Source: Myxacorys almedinensis A
Lineage (GTDB): Bacteria > Cyanobacteriota > Cyanobacteriia > Leptolyngbyales > Leptolyngbyaceae
NCBI RefSeq assembly: GCF_010091945.1
Contig: NZ_WVIE01000017.1
Coordinates: 47,660 to 111,659 of the forward strand
Direction: 5' to 3'
Length of the DNA: 64,000 nucleotides
Positions 50,805 through 59,798 of this stretch are shown piece by piece. The notes under the pieces are model-generated. The model had not been told where the DNA came from. It did not search any database and saw nothing but the letters and a program-made list of their open reading frames with translations. The position numbers were made by a program, and so were the translations under genes. Numbering within the stretch: the first letter of the stretch is position 1; the number at the start of each line of letters is the position of its first letter.

Positions 50805-51989
50805 ATGAAATTTCTTGCGCTTAAATCCCGATTCAAAGCCCGTCACGGAGAGCGTCCACTTGCCTGGGCACAGCTATCCCACCAGAAAGTTCGGCTGATT
50901 GTTGCAATGGGCGGAATTACCTTTGCAAACGTACTGATCTTTATGCAGTTGGGATTCCGATCGCTCTTCACCGAAGGCGCAACTGCCCTACCCGAAAGCA
51001 TTGCAGGGGATTTATTTCTGGTTAATCCCAGCACTCGATTTATCGGAGCGCGAGGATTCGATCGCATCCGTCTCTACCAAGCTGCTTCCGTCCGGGGAGT
51101 GGCTAATTCTACGCCGCTCTACATTGAGGATGGCGTATGGGCATATTCCCAGGAAAACATTTCGTTCCAGGCAAGAATCTATGCGTTTAATCCCAAGCAG
51201 CAAGTCTTTCGGATTCCGGAGGTTACTCAACAAGCCGTAAAGCTGAACTTACCGGGTAGCCTGCTGTTCGATCGACTGTCTCGATCGTCGTTTGGACCGA
51301 TTCCTCAACAGTTTGCAGAAAAGGGATATGCTACAGCGTTTTTGAATCAGCGGCGGCTGGCAGTGGTCGGATTATTCAATATGGGAAATTCCTTCTTTAT
51401 TGGTGAGGGAAATGTGATCATGAGTGAAGCCAACTACCGTGACCTGTTTGGAGAAGAGGCGCTGAAGCGGGTGGGGGTAGGAATTTTGACTTTAGAGCCA
51501 GGAGCCGATATTGCAGCAGTCAAAGCCGGAATTCAGGCAACGGTACCAGGGGTTGAAGTTCTAACCCATGCAGAACTGATTGCAAAGGAACTGAAGTTTC
51601 AGGAATCCACTCCGGCTGGACCGATTTTTTCCTTTGGTGCCATTATGGGGTTTGTGATTGGCGTTGTGGTGGTTTATCAAGTGCTTTATGCCGACATTAG
51701 CGATCACTTATCGGAATACGCCACGCTCAAAGCGATCGGCTACTCCGATCTGGCTTTGCTGAGAGTCATTCTCCAGGAAGCGCTGCTGTTAGGTATTTTG
51801 GGTTTTGCTCCTGGATGGGTCACTTCTTTTTTCATGTATGGTTTATTAGCCCACATTACTCGTCTTGAGCTTGTGATGCGTCTGGATGTTGCAGTTACGG
51901 TTCTGATTCTGACCTTGATCATGTGTGTAGCTTCAGCGGCGATCGCATCTAACAAACTGCGCTCTGCTGATCCTGCCGATGTGTTTTAA
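50805..51989 (+). CDS. DevC-type ABC exporter permease
   Basis: This 394-residue protein matches the DevC permease of DevBCA exporters. It has an N-terminal membrane segment, a large periplasmic domain (GDLFLVNPSTRFIGA onward) and three C-terminal membrane segments. The ending CVASAAIASNKLRSADPADVF is typical of DevC. It starts at the ATG at 50805, after a 146-base gap from the adaptor gene in which I see no gene, clear terminator or regulatory site. The ATPase gene follows 21 bases downstream. Its role follows that of the adaptor and ATPase beside it. Confidence 0.92.
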   Translation: MKFLALKSRFKARHGERPLAWAQLSHQKVRLIVAMGGITFANVLIFMQLGFRSLFTEGATALPESIAGDLFLVNPSTRFIGARGFDRIRLYQAASVRGVANSTPLYIEDGVWAYSQENISFQARIYAFNPKQQVFRIPEVTQQAVKLNLPGSLLFDRLSRSSFGPIPQQFAEKGYATAFLNQRRLAVVGLFNMGNSFFIGEGNVIMSEANYRDLFGEEALKRVGVGILTLEPGADIAAVKAGIQATVPGVEVLTHAELIAKELKFQESTPAGPIFSFGAIMGFVIGVVVVYQVLYADISDHLSEYATLKAIGYSDLALLRVILQEALLLGILGFAPGWVTSFFMYGLLAHITRLELVMRLDVAVTVLILTLIMCVASAAIASNKLRSADPADVF

Positions 51990-52010
51990 GCGCCCCGTTT
52001 TTTACAGCTT

Positions 52011-52685
52011 ATGAACCCAACTCCTGTGATTGCCATTCAAAACCTGACCTATAGCTTTGGGAAAGGAGTACTGCAAAAAACAGTGTTGGCTGATATCAAT
52101 CTGGAGGTTAACAGGGGTGAAATTGTGATTCTGATGGGTCCGTCTGGAAGCGGCAAAACTACGTTACTAACTCTGATTGGAGCCTTACGATCTGTACAAA
52201 CCGGAAGCCTCAAAGTGCTAGATCACGAATTGCAGGGTGCCAGCAAACTGAAGCGAATTCAGGTCCGGAGCCAGATCGGATTTATTTTCCAAACTCACAA
52301 CCTGCTGCGATGCCTGACCGCTTGGGAAAATGTCGGTATGTCCTTGAAACTGCATCAACAAATTCCTCCCAGTGAACGGCGAGAACGAGCGATCACCATG
52401 CTACAGGCAGTCGGTTTGGGATCGCAGGCAACCGATTATCCAGATCATCTTTCCGGTGGACAAAAGCAGCGAGTTGCGATCGCGCGGGCACTGGTGAATC
52501 ATCCGCCGCTGATTTTGGCAGATGAACCCACTGCCGCACTCGATCGCAAAACGGGTCGAGATGTTGTAGATATTCTGCAACGGTTGGCAAAAGAACAGCA
52601 CTGCGCCATTTTGCTGGTGACTCACGACAATCGGATTTTGGATATTGCCGATCGTATTGTGCAAATGGAGGATGGACACCTGTAA
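52011..52685 (+). CDS. DevA-type ABC exporter ATPase
   Basis: This 224-residue ATPase belongs to the MacB/LolD/DevA subfamily. It shows Walker A GPSGSGKTT, signature LSGGQKQR, Walker B LILADEPTAALD and the switch His in LVTHD. It completes the DevBCA set begun at 49477 and is the last intact gene of the first transport operon. It is an exporter-type ATPase and should not be taken as the missing partner of the FecCD permeases, which use FecE-type subunits. Just past its stop the sequence changes character into a gene remnant. Confidence 0.92.
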   Translation: MNPTPVIAIQNLTYSFGKGVLQKTVLADINLEVNRGEIVILMGPSGSGKTTLLTLIGALRSVQTGSLKVLDHELQGASKLKRIQVRSQIGFIFQTHNLLRCLTAWENVGMSLKLHQQIPPSERRERAITMLQAVGLGSQATDYPDHLSGGQKQRVAIARALVNHPPLILADEPTAALDRKTGRDVVDILQRLAKEQHCAILLVTHDNRILDIADRIVQMEDGHL

Positions 52686-52895
52686 ACATGCAGCACCCAA
52701 AGAGTTGCAACCGTATTGGTGTTGGGCATGGGTAGAAGCCTGGCTACAGGCTTTTCCGATTCCGGGACTGAAACGGGCATTACATCAGTTGATGGACGCA
52801 ATGGATGGATTTCAAATCCTGCCAATCCCAGACCTAATGGCGGCTTAAGCCTACTTGGGTTGATTCTCTTCCAAAGTAGTAACAAAAGAGGGATT

Positions 52896-53126
52896 ATGCT
52901 CGATGTGTTTGATGAACTGCGATCACAAGGCAAAATCCTTCTGCTTAGTACTCATGAATGGGGACAATCGCTCTCGAAGCTCGATCGACTATTGTTGCTC
53001 AATCAGCGACTCATTGCAGCAGGAACGCCGCAAGAAGTCATGACGGCTGAGAATTTGCAGCAGGCTTATGGAACTTATCTACAAAATCCATTCCATCAAG
53101 ATTTTGATTCTACACTCGTTTGTTAA
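52896..53126 (+). pseudogene. C-terminal fragment of a Mn/Zn ABC transporter ATPase
   Basis: About 76 codons ending at 53126 match the C-terminal part of MntA/ZnuC-like ATPases: VFDELRSQGKILLLSTHEWGQSLSKLDRLLLLNQRLIAAGTPQEV in pieces, then ENLQQAYG. Walker A, the signature motif and Walker B are absent, so the protein cannot hydrolyse ATP. The bases before it (52686-52895) are open in more than one frame but show nothing I recognise. The intact permease that follows six bases later is the natural partner of the lost ATPase. This looks like a remnant left by deletion or rearrangement. Confidence 0.75.
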
Positions 53127-53131
53127 GGTCA

Positions 53132-54001
53132 ATGATGCTGCAAATACTCACAGAGCCGCTTGGATTTGAGTTTATGCGAAATGCGATCGCAATTGGGCTT
53201 TTAATCGGTGTACTTTGCCCAGTGGTCGGAAGTTACCTGATTGTGCAACGAATGGCGCTGTTTGGAGATGTAATTGCCCATTGTGTACTGCCAGGGCTAT
53301 CGATTTCGTTCTTTTTCGGCATTGATATTTTGATTGGCGCATTCGGAGCAGGAATCTTAGGCGCATCTTTGATTGCTTGGATTCGATCGCAAAGTCGCGT
53401 GAAAGCTGATGCAGCAATGGCGTTAACCTTCTCGTCTTTCTTTGCGCTTGGCGTGACGCTCATTACAGTTCTGAAGAATAAGCTTGACCTAGATAGCTTT
53501 TTATTTGGCGATATCTTAGGCGTGACGGGTGCAGATATTCAACGAACTCTAATCATTTCCCTCATTATTCTCCTAGTCGTTCGATTGACTTACAAAGAAA
53601 TGCTGTTTTACACCTTTGATAAAACGGGCGCTCAAGCGATCGGACTTCCGATTAACCTGATTTACTTTGCGTTTATGTCAGCGATTACACTCACGATTAT
53701 TGTCAGCATGAAAGCAGTGGGTGTAATTCTAGTAATTTCGATGCTAGTCGGTCCAGCTTTAAGTGCTTATTTACTGGTCAAAGAGCTTCACCATATGATG
53801 ATACTAGGAGCAGTAATCGGAGTTTTTTCCAGTGTTACAGGTATCTATCTCAGCTACTATCACAATCTGCCATCGGGACCTGCGATCGTCTTAGTTTCTT
53901 CTACACTATTTATCTTATCGCTGTTGTTTAGCCCTTCTCAAGGCATTCTCACGCGCTCTAGAAATCTTTTCCTCCGACCATTCCGGTCACCTAGCAACTG
54001 A
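53132..54001 (+). CDS. Mn/Zn ABC transporter permease, MntB/ZnuB-like
   Basis: This protein of about 289 residues is the membrane subunit of a cluster 9-type metal importer. Landmarks are RNAIAIGLLIGVLCPVVGSY, GDVIAHCVLPGLS, DAAMALTFSSFFALGV and a multi-pass hydrophobic pattern. Paired ATGs lie at 53132 and 53135, with AAGG at 53125-53128; an upstream TTG is less likely. It looks intact, but its own ATPase gene is truncated and no metal-binding protein gene is nearby. It may work with an ATPase encoded elsewhere or be on the way to decay. Manganese and zinc importers cannot be told apart from this alone. Confidence 0.85.
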   Translation: MMLQILTEPLGFEFMRNAIAIGLLIGVLCPVVGSYLIVQRMALFGDVIAHCVLPGLSISFFFGIDILIGAFGAGILGASLIAWIRSQSRVKADAAMALTFSSFFALGVTLITVLKNKLDLDSFLFGDILGVTGADIQRTLIISLIILLVVRLTYKEMLFYTFDKTGAQAIGLPINLIYFAFMSAITLTIIVSMKAVGVILVISMLVGPALSAYLLVKELHHMMILGAVIGVFSSVTGIYLSYYHNLPSGPAIVLVSSTLFILSLLFSPSQGILTRSRNLFLRPFRSPSN

Positions 54002-54095
54002 AATCATTGAGCTTGACTTATTGAAATTTATTTGCAAGAATCAGAGCAATTTATAAAACTCGCATGAACATTGTACTTAATCCTCCATTATCCAT

Positions 54096-54929
54096 ATGCA
54101 AACTGAACAGCCGAAATTACCTACTGTAGCCCTCACAGGGGTTGCAGAGACGCTGATGATTACGCTGTATGCCCGCTCCATTGAGACTCAGCGGGAAGAT
54201 GCGATCGTGCATGATCCCCAGGCAGTTGAGATGATAGAACGGCTGGACTATGACTTCTCAAAATATCAGAAAGGATGGGCATCACAGCTAGGCGTATCCC
54301 TGCGAGTTCGGGCGATCGACAATCGAGTCAAACATTTTATTGAAACGCATCCAAAAGCGCTGAATCTGGGTGCAGGATTGTGTACCCGATTTTCGCGAGT
54401 TGATAATGGTGAAATTCGCTGGTATGACGTTGATTTTCCAGAAGTCATCGACCTCAAGCAAAAGCTAATTGCGCCGACGGATCGGTATCGGTATATTGCT
54501 CGATCGCTGTTTGATTTTGCTTGGATAGATGAAATTCAGCGCGAGCCTCAGCAGCCTTTGTTAATCATCCTCGAAGGCGTTGCCCCTTATTTGACCGAAG
54601 CAGAAGTGAAGTCATTGCTTCAAGCGATCAGAAATCGCTGTACGCCTGCAACTGTGATCTTTGATGTGTTGAATCAAAAGTCTGCTCGAAACTCGAAACG
54701 TCACGACACCGTTTCTAAAACAAATGCTGAATTTAAGTGGGGCATCGATCGCGCTCAGGACATTGAGAACTGGGGCATTGGGATGCAGTTGCAAGCTGAA
54801 GAGTTTTATCTCAATGAGTTTGTGAACTATCCAGAGCGGTTGCCACTTTGGGCAAGATATATCCGATCGCTACTAGCACAACTGTTTGCCAATTCCGGTC
54901 GAGTGCTTCAAGTTCAAATGCTCTCATAA
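54096..54929 (+). CDS. LCMT/TcmP-family SAM-dependent methyltransferase
   Basis: This 277-residue protein resembles the leucine carboxyl methyltransferase/TcmP group of O-methyltransferases. The family landmarks are the early TLMITLYARSIE region, the SAM-binding NLGAGLCTRF, WYDVDFPEVIDLK and LIILEGVAPYL. TcmP acts on a polyketide carboxyl or hydroxyl group, but substrates vary widely. The gene opens the second uptake locus and lies seven bases before an AraC-type regulator, so the two are probably co-transcribed. It could modify the siderophore, or a breakdown product of it, but this is speculation. Confidence 0.85.
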   Translation: MQTEQPKLPTVALTGVAETLMITLYARSIETQREDAIVHDPQAVEMIERLDYDFSKYQKGWASQLGVSLRVRAIDNRVKHFIETHPKALNLGAGLCTRFSRVDNGEIRWYDVDFPEVIDLKQKLIAPTDRYRYIARSLFDFAWIDEIQREPQQPLLIILEGVAPYLTEAEVKSLLQAIRNRCTPATVIFDVLNQKSARNSKRHDTVSKTNAEFKWGIDRAQDIENWGIGMQLQAEEFYLNEFVNYPERLPLWARYIRSLLAQLFANSGRVLQVQMLS

Positions 54930-54936
54930 CTGCAAC

Positions 54937-55935
54937 ATGGAGTACACTCTCTCACAGCAGAACTTTGAAGAGATTCTCGATCGATGGCGAGAACAGATTG
55001 ATCCGCGACTTCAAGACCATCCGGAAGTGCGCGTAAATTGGTCGATTCCGATGATTCACGGAACGAAGCAAGTGACCGGGTTACGCCCTGGATTGTCTTT
55101 AGAAGTCGATCAAATTTCCGGGCAAACTGATTTTCAGATTGGGGGACAGTACACGGAGGCGGATATCCGATGGCAACTGATCTTTTTAGTCTCAGGCTGC
55201 CTCAATGTTGCGTTGCATCATTACGATCGCAACATTACACTCCAGACCAACCTTCAGCACAATCTTTTTGGCTTTGCAGGTATTGGAACGCTGGGCGTTT
55301 GGCACGGACTTGCAAAACAGGCAGTGCAGACGATCGAAATTGCGATCGCGCCTTGGTTGATGGATCAGTTTATTCAAGATTGCGGGATTCAACTGACAAA
55401 AGAGTTTGAACCTTTCATCAATCACAATTTTGAACACTCTTACTATCAAATTGCTTCCAATACTCCAGAGATGGAAATGGTCTTGCATCAACTTTTACAT
55501 TGCCCTTATCAAGGAAAGCTTCGGCATCTCTATCTCGAAAGTAAAGTTGTTGAGTTGATTGTTCTGAAACTTGCACAAGTTCAGACAACAGACTCGTCTA
55601 CATCAGTTTTGAGAGGTCAAGATCGCGATCGCATTCATGCTGCTCGATCCATTTTGCTCGACAATATGGAGCATCCGCCATCGCTACTGGCATTAGCTCG
55701 ACAAGTTGGCTTGAATGATTACAAACTGAAACAAGGCTTTCGGGAAATCTTCGGAACGACTGTATTTGGATATCTACGATCGCAGCGGATGGAGCGAGCA
55801 AGACAATTATTAGCACAAGGTAAGCTTAGTGTTTCAGAAGTCTCGCGAATAGTTGGATATAGCAGCCCGACTCAGTTCTCGCTGGCATTCAAGCGGCAGT
55901 TCGGAGTTTTGCCAAGTGCTTGTATTCACAAATAG
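54937..55935 (+). CDS. AraC-family regulator, PchR-like
   Basis: This protein of about 332 residues has an N-terminal sensing domain (about 1-220) and a C-terminal AraC helix-turn-helix pair (about 230-332). Landmarks are LLALARQVGLNDYKLKQGF, FGYLRSQRMERARQLL and VSRIVGYSSPTQFSLAFKR. PchR-type regulators of this layout sense ferric siderophore and switch on its receptor gene. It lies immediately upstream of the receptor and RhtX/FptX-like genes, which fits that role. The start ATG at 54937, seven bases after the methyltransferase gene, is preferred over an in-frame ATG at 54886 that overlaps it. Direct repeats begin at its stop codon. Confidence 0.9.
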   Translation: MEYTLSQQNFEEILDRWREQIDPRLQDHPEVRVNWSIPMIHGTKQVTGLRPGLSLEVDQISGQTDFQIGGQYTEADIRWQLIFLVSGCLNVALHHYDRNITLQTNLQHNLFGFAGIGTLGVWHGLAKQAVQTIEIAIAPWLMDQFIQDCGIQLTKEFEPFINHNFEHSYYQIASNTPEMEMVLHQLLHCPYQGKLRHLYLESKVVELIVLKLAQVQTTDSSTSVLRGQDRDRIHAARSILLDNMEHPPSLLALARQVGLNDYKLKQGFREIFGTTVFGYLRSQRMERARQLLAQGKLSVSEVSRIVGYSSPTQFSLAFKRQFGVLPSACIHK

Positions 55936-55969
55936 ATCCGTTTAGAGAGGATCTCGATCCGTCTAGATA
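55935..55969 (+). promoter_or_regulatory. Pair of direct repeats, candidate AraC/PchR operator (first copy)
   Basis: GATCCGTTTAGAGA at 55935-55948 and GATCCGTCTAGATA at 55956-55969 are direct repeats starting exactly 21 bases apart, two turns of DNA helix. Tandem half-sites on one face of the helix are how AraC proteins usually bind. The same pattern and spacing recurs at 59799-59833. The pair lies upstream of the Fur box and receptor gene, a position suited to an activator. Confidence 0.6.
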
Positions 55970-56013
55970 CTAGCAGTTTTAGCCTCATCCCTCTAAGATC
56001 AGTCTAAATGAGT

Positions 56014-56032
56014 AGGAATGATAATCATTCTC
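56014..56032 (+). promoter_or_regulatory. Fur box upstream of second TonB receptor
   Basis: The 19 bases AGGAATGATAATCATTCTC match the classical Fur consensus GATAATGATAATCATTATC at 15 positions, with the central GAATGATAATCATTC perfectly palindromic. It ends 33 bases before the receptor start codon, in a position to block transcription when iron is plentiful. Confidence 0.8.
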
Positions 56033-56065
56033 GATTTGTTTAGAAGCCTTGTGTGAGAAAGACTG

Positions 56066-58531
56066 ATGAGCAAAATTGCTTGGTTCCTAGGGATAGTAAG
56101 CGTGATAGCTGCACAAGCCGCGCAAGCTGAAGAAGCTCTAGTGCCGCGTGTGAGAGAAGTTGAGCAACCTAGTACAACGCTGAAAGATTGGAATAATAAA
56201 CTTCAACAGCAAGCGATCGCTCAATCTCAACCAACCATCATCACCGGAATCAAGCTAAATCCGACTAGGGAAGGGCTTCAACTGATTTTAGAGACTGCAA
56301 AGGGAGAATCGCTCAAAGCAACTTCACGACTGAGCGGAAATGCTTTAATTTTTGAGATTGCTAATGCTCAGTTGCAGCGACCCTTTCAGCAAGATAAGCC
56401 TGCTGCTGGAATTGCATCAGTTAAAGCGATCGCAACTCCAAACAACATTGTACAAGTCATCATTACGGGAACTAGCGACGCTCCAGACGGAGAGATTATG
56501 CAATCTGCATCGGGAGCTATCTTCAGCGTGTTGGCATTTGAACCTGAAGAAGAGGTGACGGTTACCGCTCAGAAGCGCCCAGAACGCGCTCAAGATGTTC
56601 CGATTAGCTTAACCGTTCTCGATAGTCAGCAGATCCAAGACGCAGGCATCAGAAGCGTTCAAGATATTGCGAATCGGACTCCCAACTTCTCTGCATTTTC
56701 AGCAAACACTGCGCGAGTTTTTACATTCTACAGTGTGCGAGGTTTGAGCAACTCGAACTTTCTGTCTCAAAAAGATGTGATTGGGTTTTACGTCGATGAT
56801 GTTCCCTATGAGTACGGGGGCTTCATTGACTTTGACTTGTTTGATGTCGATCGCATTGAAGTCCTGCGCGGTCCTCAAAGTACTTTGTATGGACGCAACA
56901 GCCAAGCGGGGGTTGTCAATATTGTTACCCGCAGACCGACGAACCAGCCAGAGATTCGAGCCATTCTGGGTTATGGTAGCTATGACACAAAAGAACTCGG
57001 TCTATCGCTCAGTGATGCGGTGATCCCCGATCAACTCAGTTTTCGATTAGCAGGGTCTTTTCGGCAGACCGATGGTTACTTTTTCAATCGCTTCTTGAAT
57101 GATGACACAGTAGGTAGACAGCGATCGCTCAATGGACGGGCAGAACTGCTGTGGACACCTTCTGAAGACTGGGATATCTCACTCCGAGTTGCTGCTAATT
57201 CTGCTCAAGATGGGGATGGCGTTTTCTCCGCGATCGACGCTGCGAATCCCTATCGCGTTGACTACAATACACCCGGAGGCTTTCTTAATAACGATACCTT
57301 CAGCCAAGCCCTGAGAATCGCTTATCGTAACCCAGCCTTCACTGCAACCTCGATTACCACTCACCGCACTTCAAAGCAACGGGGCTTTGCGGAATCTGAC
57401 TATTCACCGCTCGATATTTTCACAGCCACCTACGCCTTTGCCAATGAAGCTTTGACGCAGGAGTTTCGCATTCAGTCTCCCGAAACCGCCCGTAACTTCA
57501 AATGGCTGCTCGGAACCTATCTCAATTTCTCAAATTTCGCAACACCTACTCAGGACTTCAATATTATCGGCACTGGAACACAGCGCATTGTTTCAGACGA
57601 AGATCAACGCGGATTTGCGGTGTTTGGACAAGTTGATGTGAAACCGAGCGATCGCTTAACCCTGACGGCAGGATTGCGCTATGAAACGAACTCTGCTGAA
57701 ATCAGTCGCAGTACTGAATTTATTCCTGAAGGGTTATCCTCTGGCTTTTTTTCTGGGGTATTTAACAATATTGAGCGGAATGAAAATGTCTTTTTGCCCC
57801 GCTTTGCTGTACAGTACGCCTTCAGTCCTGATGTTCAGGTCTATGGCAGCGTTACACGCGGTTATAAGCCAGGTGGATTTAATCTGCGGGCTGAGACGCG
57901 CAATGTTCTAGAATTTCAGCCAGAGAAGTCTTGGAACTATGAGGTCGGCATCAAATCGAGCTTATTCGACAACAAGCTGACTGCTAGCCTTGCGTATTTC
58001 ATTACAGATGTTGATGACTATCAAGTCATTTCCGCAGGACCTGATGGAATTTTTCGAGATGTCAGCAATGCTCAGGTCAACATCAATGGATTAGAACTAG
58101 AACTATTAGCAAAACCAGCACCCGGCTTTGAACTGAATGCGAGTCTCGGCTATGTGAACGGTCGATATAATCAGTTCGTGAATCCATTCCTCGGAACTGA
58201 CTTTAGCGGCAATCGAGTGACTTACTCTCCTCGTATTACTTACAATGTTGGAGCACAATATCGCAGTCCAAACGGTCTTTTTGCACGAGCCGAAGTGCAA
58301 GGCTTTGGAACAACTTTCTTTGATGATGCTAACCAAATTCGACGCGCCCCTTTTGCATTAGTCAATGCGCGAATCGGCTATGAGGGTAAGAACTACGGGG
58401 TTTATCTCTTTGGCAACAATCTCTTTGATACGCGCTACTACACTCAAGCCTTTGTTTTTCCGCCTCCTAATGTGATTGCTGCATTTGGTAATCGTGCGAC
58501 GTATGGCGTTCAACTCAAGCTCAATTTCTAG
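56066..58531 (+). CDS. TonB-dependent siderophore receptor with AMIN domain (second)
   Basis: This 821-residue outer-membrane receptor has a signal peptide (ending near AAQAAQAEE), an AMIN domain (about 70-165), a plug beginning at EEEVTVTAQKRPE with DRIEVLRGPQSTLYGRNS, and a C-terminal barrel ending in Phe. It shares the domain order of the receptor at 41338 but differs clearly in sequence. The plug resembles receptors of the pyochelin/yersiniabactin branch, which is a tentative reading. It is preceded by a Fur box and AraC-type repeats and followed by an RhtX/FptX-like permease, so control by iron and siderophore is likely. Confidence 0.92.
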   Translation: MSKIAWFLGIVSVIAAQAAQAEEALVPRVREVEQPSTTLKDWNNKLQQQAIAQSQPTIITGIKLNPTREGLQLILETAKGESLKATSRLSGNALIFEIANAQLQRPFQQDKPAAGIASVKAIATPNNIVQVIITGTSDAPDGEIMQSASGAIFSVLAFEPEEEVTVTAQKRPERAQDVPISLTVLDSQQIQDAGIRSVQDIANRTPNFSAFSANTARVFTFYSVRGLSNSNFLSQKDVIGFYVDDVPYEYGGFIDFDLFDVDRIEVLRGPQSTLYGRNSQAGVVNIVTRRPTNQPEIRAILGYGSYDTKELGLSLSDAVIPDQLSFRLAGSFRQTDGYFFNRFLNDDTVGRQRSLNGRAELLWTPSEDWDISLRVAANSAQDGDGVFSAIDAANPYRVDYNTPGGFLNNDTFSQALRIAYRNPAFTATSITTHRTSKQRGFAESDYSPLDIFTATYAFANEALTQEFRIQSPETARNFKWLLGTYLNFSNFATPTQDFNIIGTGTQRIVSDEDQRGFAVFGQVDVKPSDRLTLTAGLRYETNSAEISRSTEFIPEGLSSGFFSGVFNNIERNENVFLPRFAVQYAFSPDVQVYGSVTRGYKPGGFNLRAETRNVLEFQPEKSWNYEVGIKSSLFDNKLTASLAYFITDVDDYQVISAGPDGIFRDVSNAQVNINGLELELLAKPAPGFELNASLGYVNGRYNQFVNPFLGTDFSGNRVTYSPRITYNVGAQYRSPNGLFARAEVQGFGTTFFDDANQIRRAPFALVNARIGYEGKNYGVYLFGNNLFDTRYYTQAFVFPPPNVIAAFGNRATYGVQLKLNF

Positions 58532-58551
58532 TTCACTCTGTCAATTTTCTT

Positions 58552-59784
58552 ATGTTTAATCCGAAGTGGTTCATCCTTGTTGCCCTGTATGTTTCGCAAT
58601 ACATTCCGCTGTTTTTTCTGATGATGGGAATGCCTGTATTCATGCGGCAGCAAGGTATGGGACTGGATGCGATCGGTCTCACGTACCTGGTTATCCTCCC
58701 GTTCGGGCTAAAGTTCCTCTGGGCACCGTTGATCGATCGCTACAGTTTGCGTCGATTCGGTCATTACCGATTTTGGATTCTCTTCTTTCAGGTATTAGCC
58801 ATTCTATTGACGATCGCGATCGCGCCGCTCAACCTGCAAACTCAATTCCCGCTCTTAATTGGGCTGATGCTGCTCCTCTCCACGGTTTGTGTTACCCAGG
58901 ACATTGCAGCAGATGCGCTGAGTACTCGAATGCTGGAGCCTCAAGAACGGGGAATCGGAAATGGCATTCAAAAGAGCGGCAACTACGCAGGCGGACTGAT
59001 CGGGGGCGGAGTGATGCTTATTTTGCTCGATCGCATTGGTTGGTATAACGCAATGATTTCAATGGCAGTCATGCTTGCAATCGGCATGATTCCAATTTTA
59101 TTGATTCAAGAATCTAAGCTTTATCAGACTCGATCTGATTTAGAGCCTGTGAGCTATTTTCAGGCTTTCAAGCAGTTTTTTCGCCACTCTGGAACTTGGC
59201 ACTGGCTCGGATTTATGGCAACCTACCTAGCTGGAGTTTCGATGGCTTATGTGCTATTGCGCCCGCTGCTTGTGGATCGAGGGCTTTCGCTGGAAATGAT
59301 TGGGCTAGTTTTTGGCGTGATTGGACTTGCAATGGGAGCGATCGGGGCATTGTTTGCTGGAGTTTTGATTGTTTGGATGGGAAGACAGCGATCGCTGATT
59401 GCATTCGGCATCTTTCAAGCGATCGCGATCCTGACTCTCATTCCGCCTGCACTTGGGGTCAGTAATGTTGTGATCCTGACTGTGATTTCTTGTTTGTTCT
59501 GTGCGGCTACTGCGATCGCGGACACAATTCTACTGACGATCGCGATGGATCGATGTGAAGCTGCAACGGCTGGAAGTGATTTCACCATCCAGGCTTCAGC
59601 GATTTATCTCGTGGGGATTGCAATGAGTCCTATCGGCGGAATTCTTGGTGAAAAACTTGGATATGTTCCGACGCTTCTGATTGCTGCTGGATTGACCTGT
59701 TTGGTTACGGTTTGGGGAGCGATCGAGAAATTTGGGATGACATCAGAACAACCAAAAATATTAGTTCAGAATCAGCAACAATAA
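58552..59784 (+). CDS. MFS permease, RhtX/FptX-like siderophore transporter
   Basis: This 410-residue MFS protein has about 12 membrane segments and landmarks of the RhtX/FptX group, related to AmpG: QYIPLFFLMMGMPVFMRQQG, LPFGLKFLWAPLIDRYS and VTQDIAADALSTRML. RhtX and FptX each move a siderophore (rhizobactin 1021, pyochelin) across the inner membrane as a single protein. It follows the receptor by 20 bases and is probably in the same transcript. It gives this locus an ATP-independent inner-membrane route beside the ABC pair downstream. Confidence 0.88.
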   Translation: MFNPKWFILVALYVSQYIPLFFLMMGMPVFMRQQGMGLDAIGLTYLVILPFGLKFLWAPLIDRYSLRRFGHYRFWILFFQVLAILLTIAIAPLNLQTQFPLLIGLMLLLSTVCVTQDIAADALSTRMLEPQERGIGNGIQKSGNYAGGLIGGGVMLILLDRIGWYNAMISMAVMLAIGMIPILLIQESKLYQTRSDLEPVSYFQAFKQFFRHSGTWHWLGFMATYLAGVSMAYVLLRPLLVDRGLSLEMIGLVFGVIGLAMGAIGALFAGVLIVWMGRQRSLIAFGIFQAIAILTLIPPALGVSNVVILTVISCLFCAATAIADTILLTIAMDRCEAATAGSDFTIQASAIYLVGIAMSPIGGILGEKLGYVPTLLIAAGLTCLVTVWGAIEKFGMTSEQPKILVQNQQQ

Positions 59785-59798
59785 GTTTTCTGGAAAAA

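Noticed and set aside
52645..52895. Short open frames between the DevA gene and the ATPase fragment
   Set aside because: Two plus frames and one minus frame are open but none shows a family signature, a start with a ribosome binding site or continuity with the ATPase fragment.
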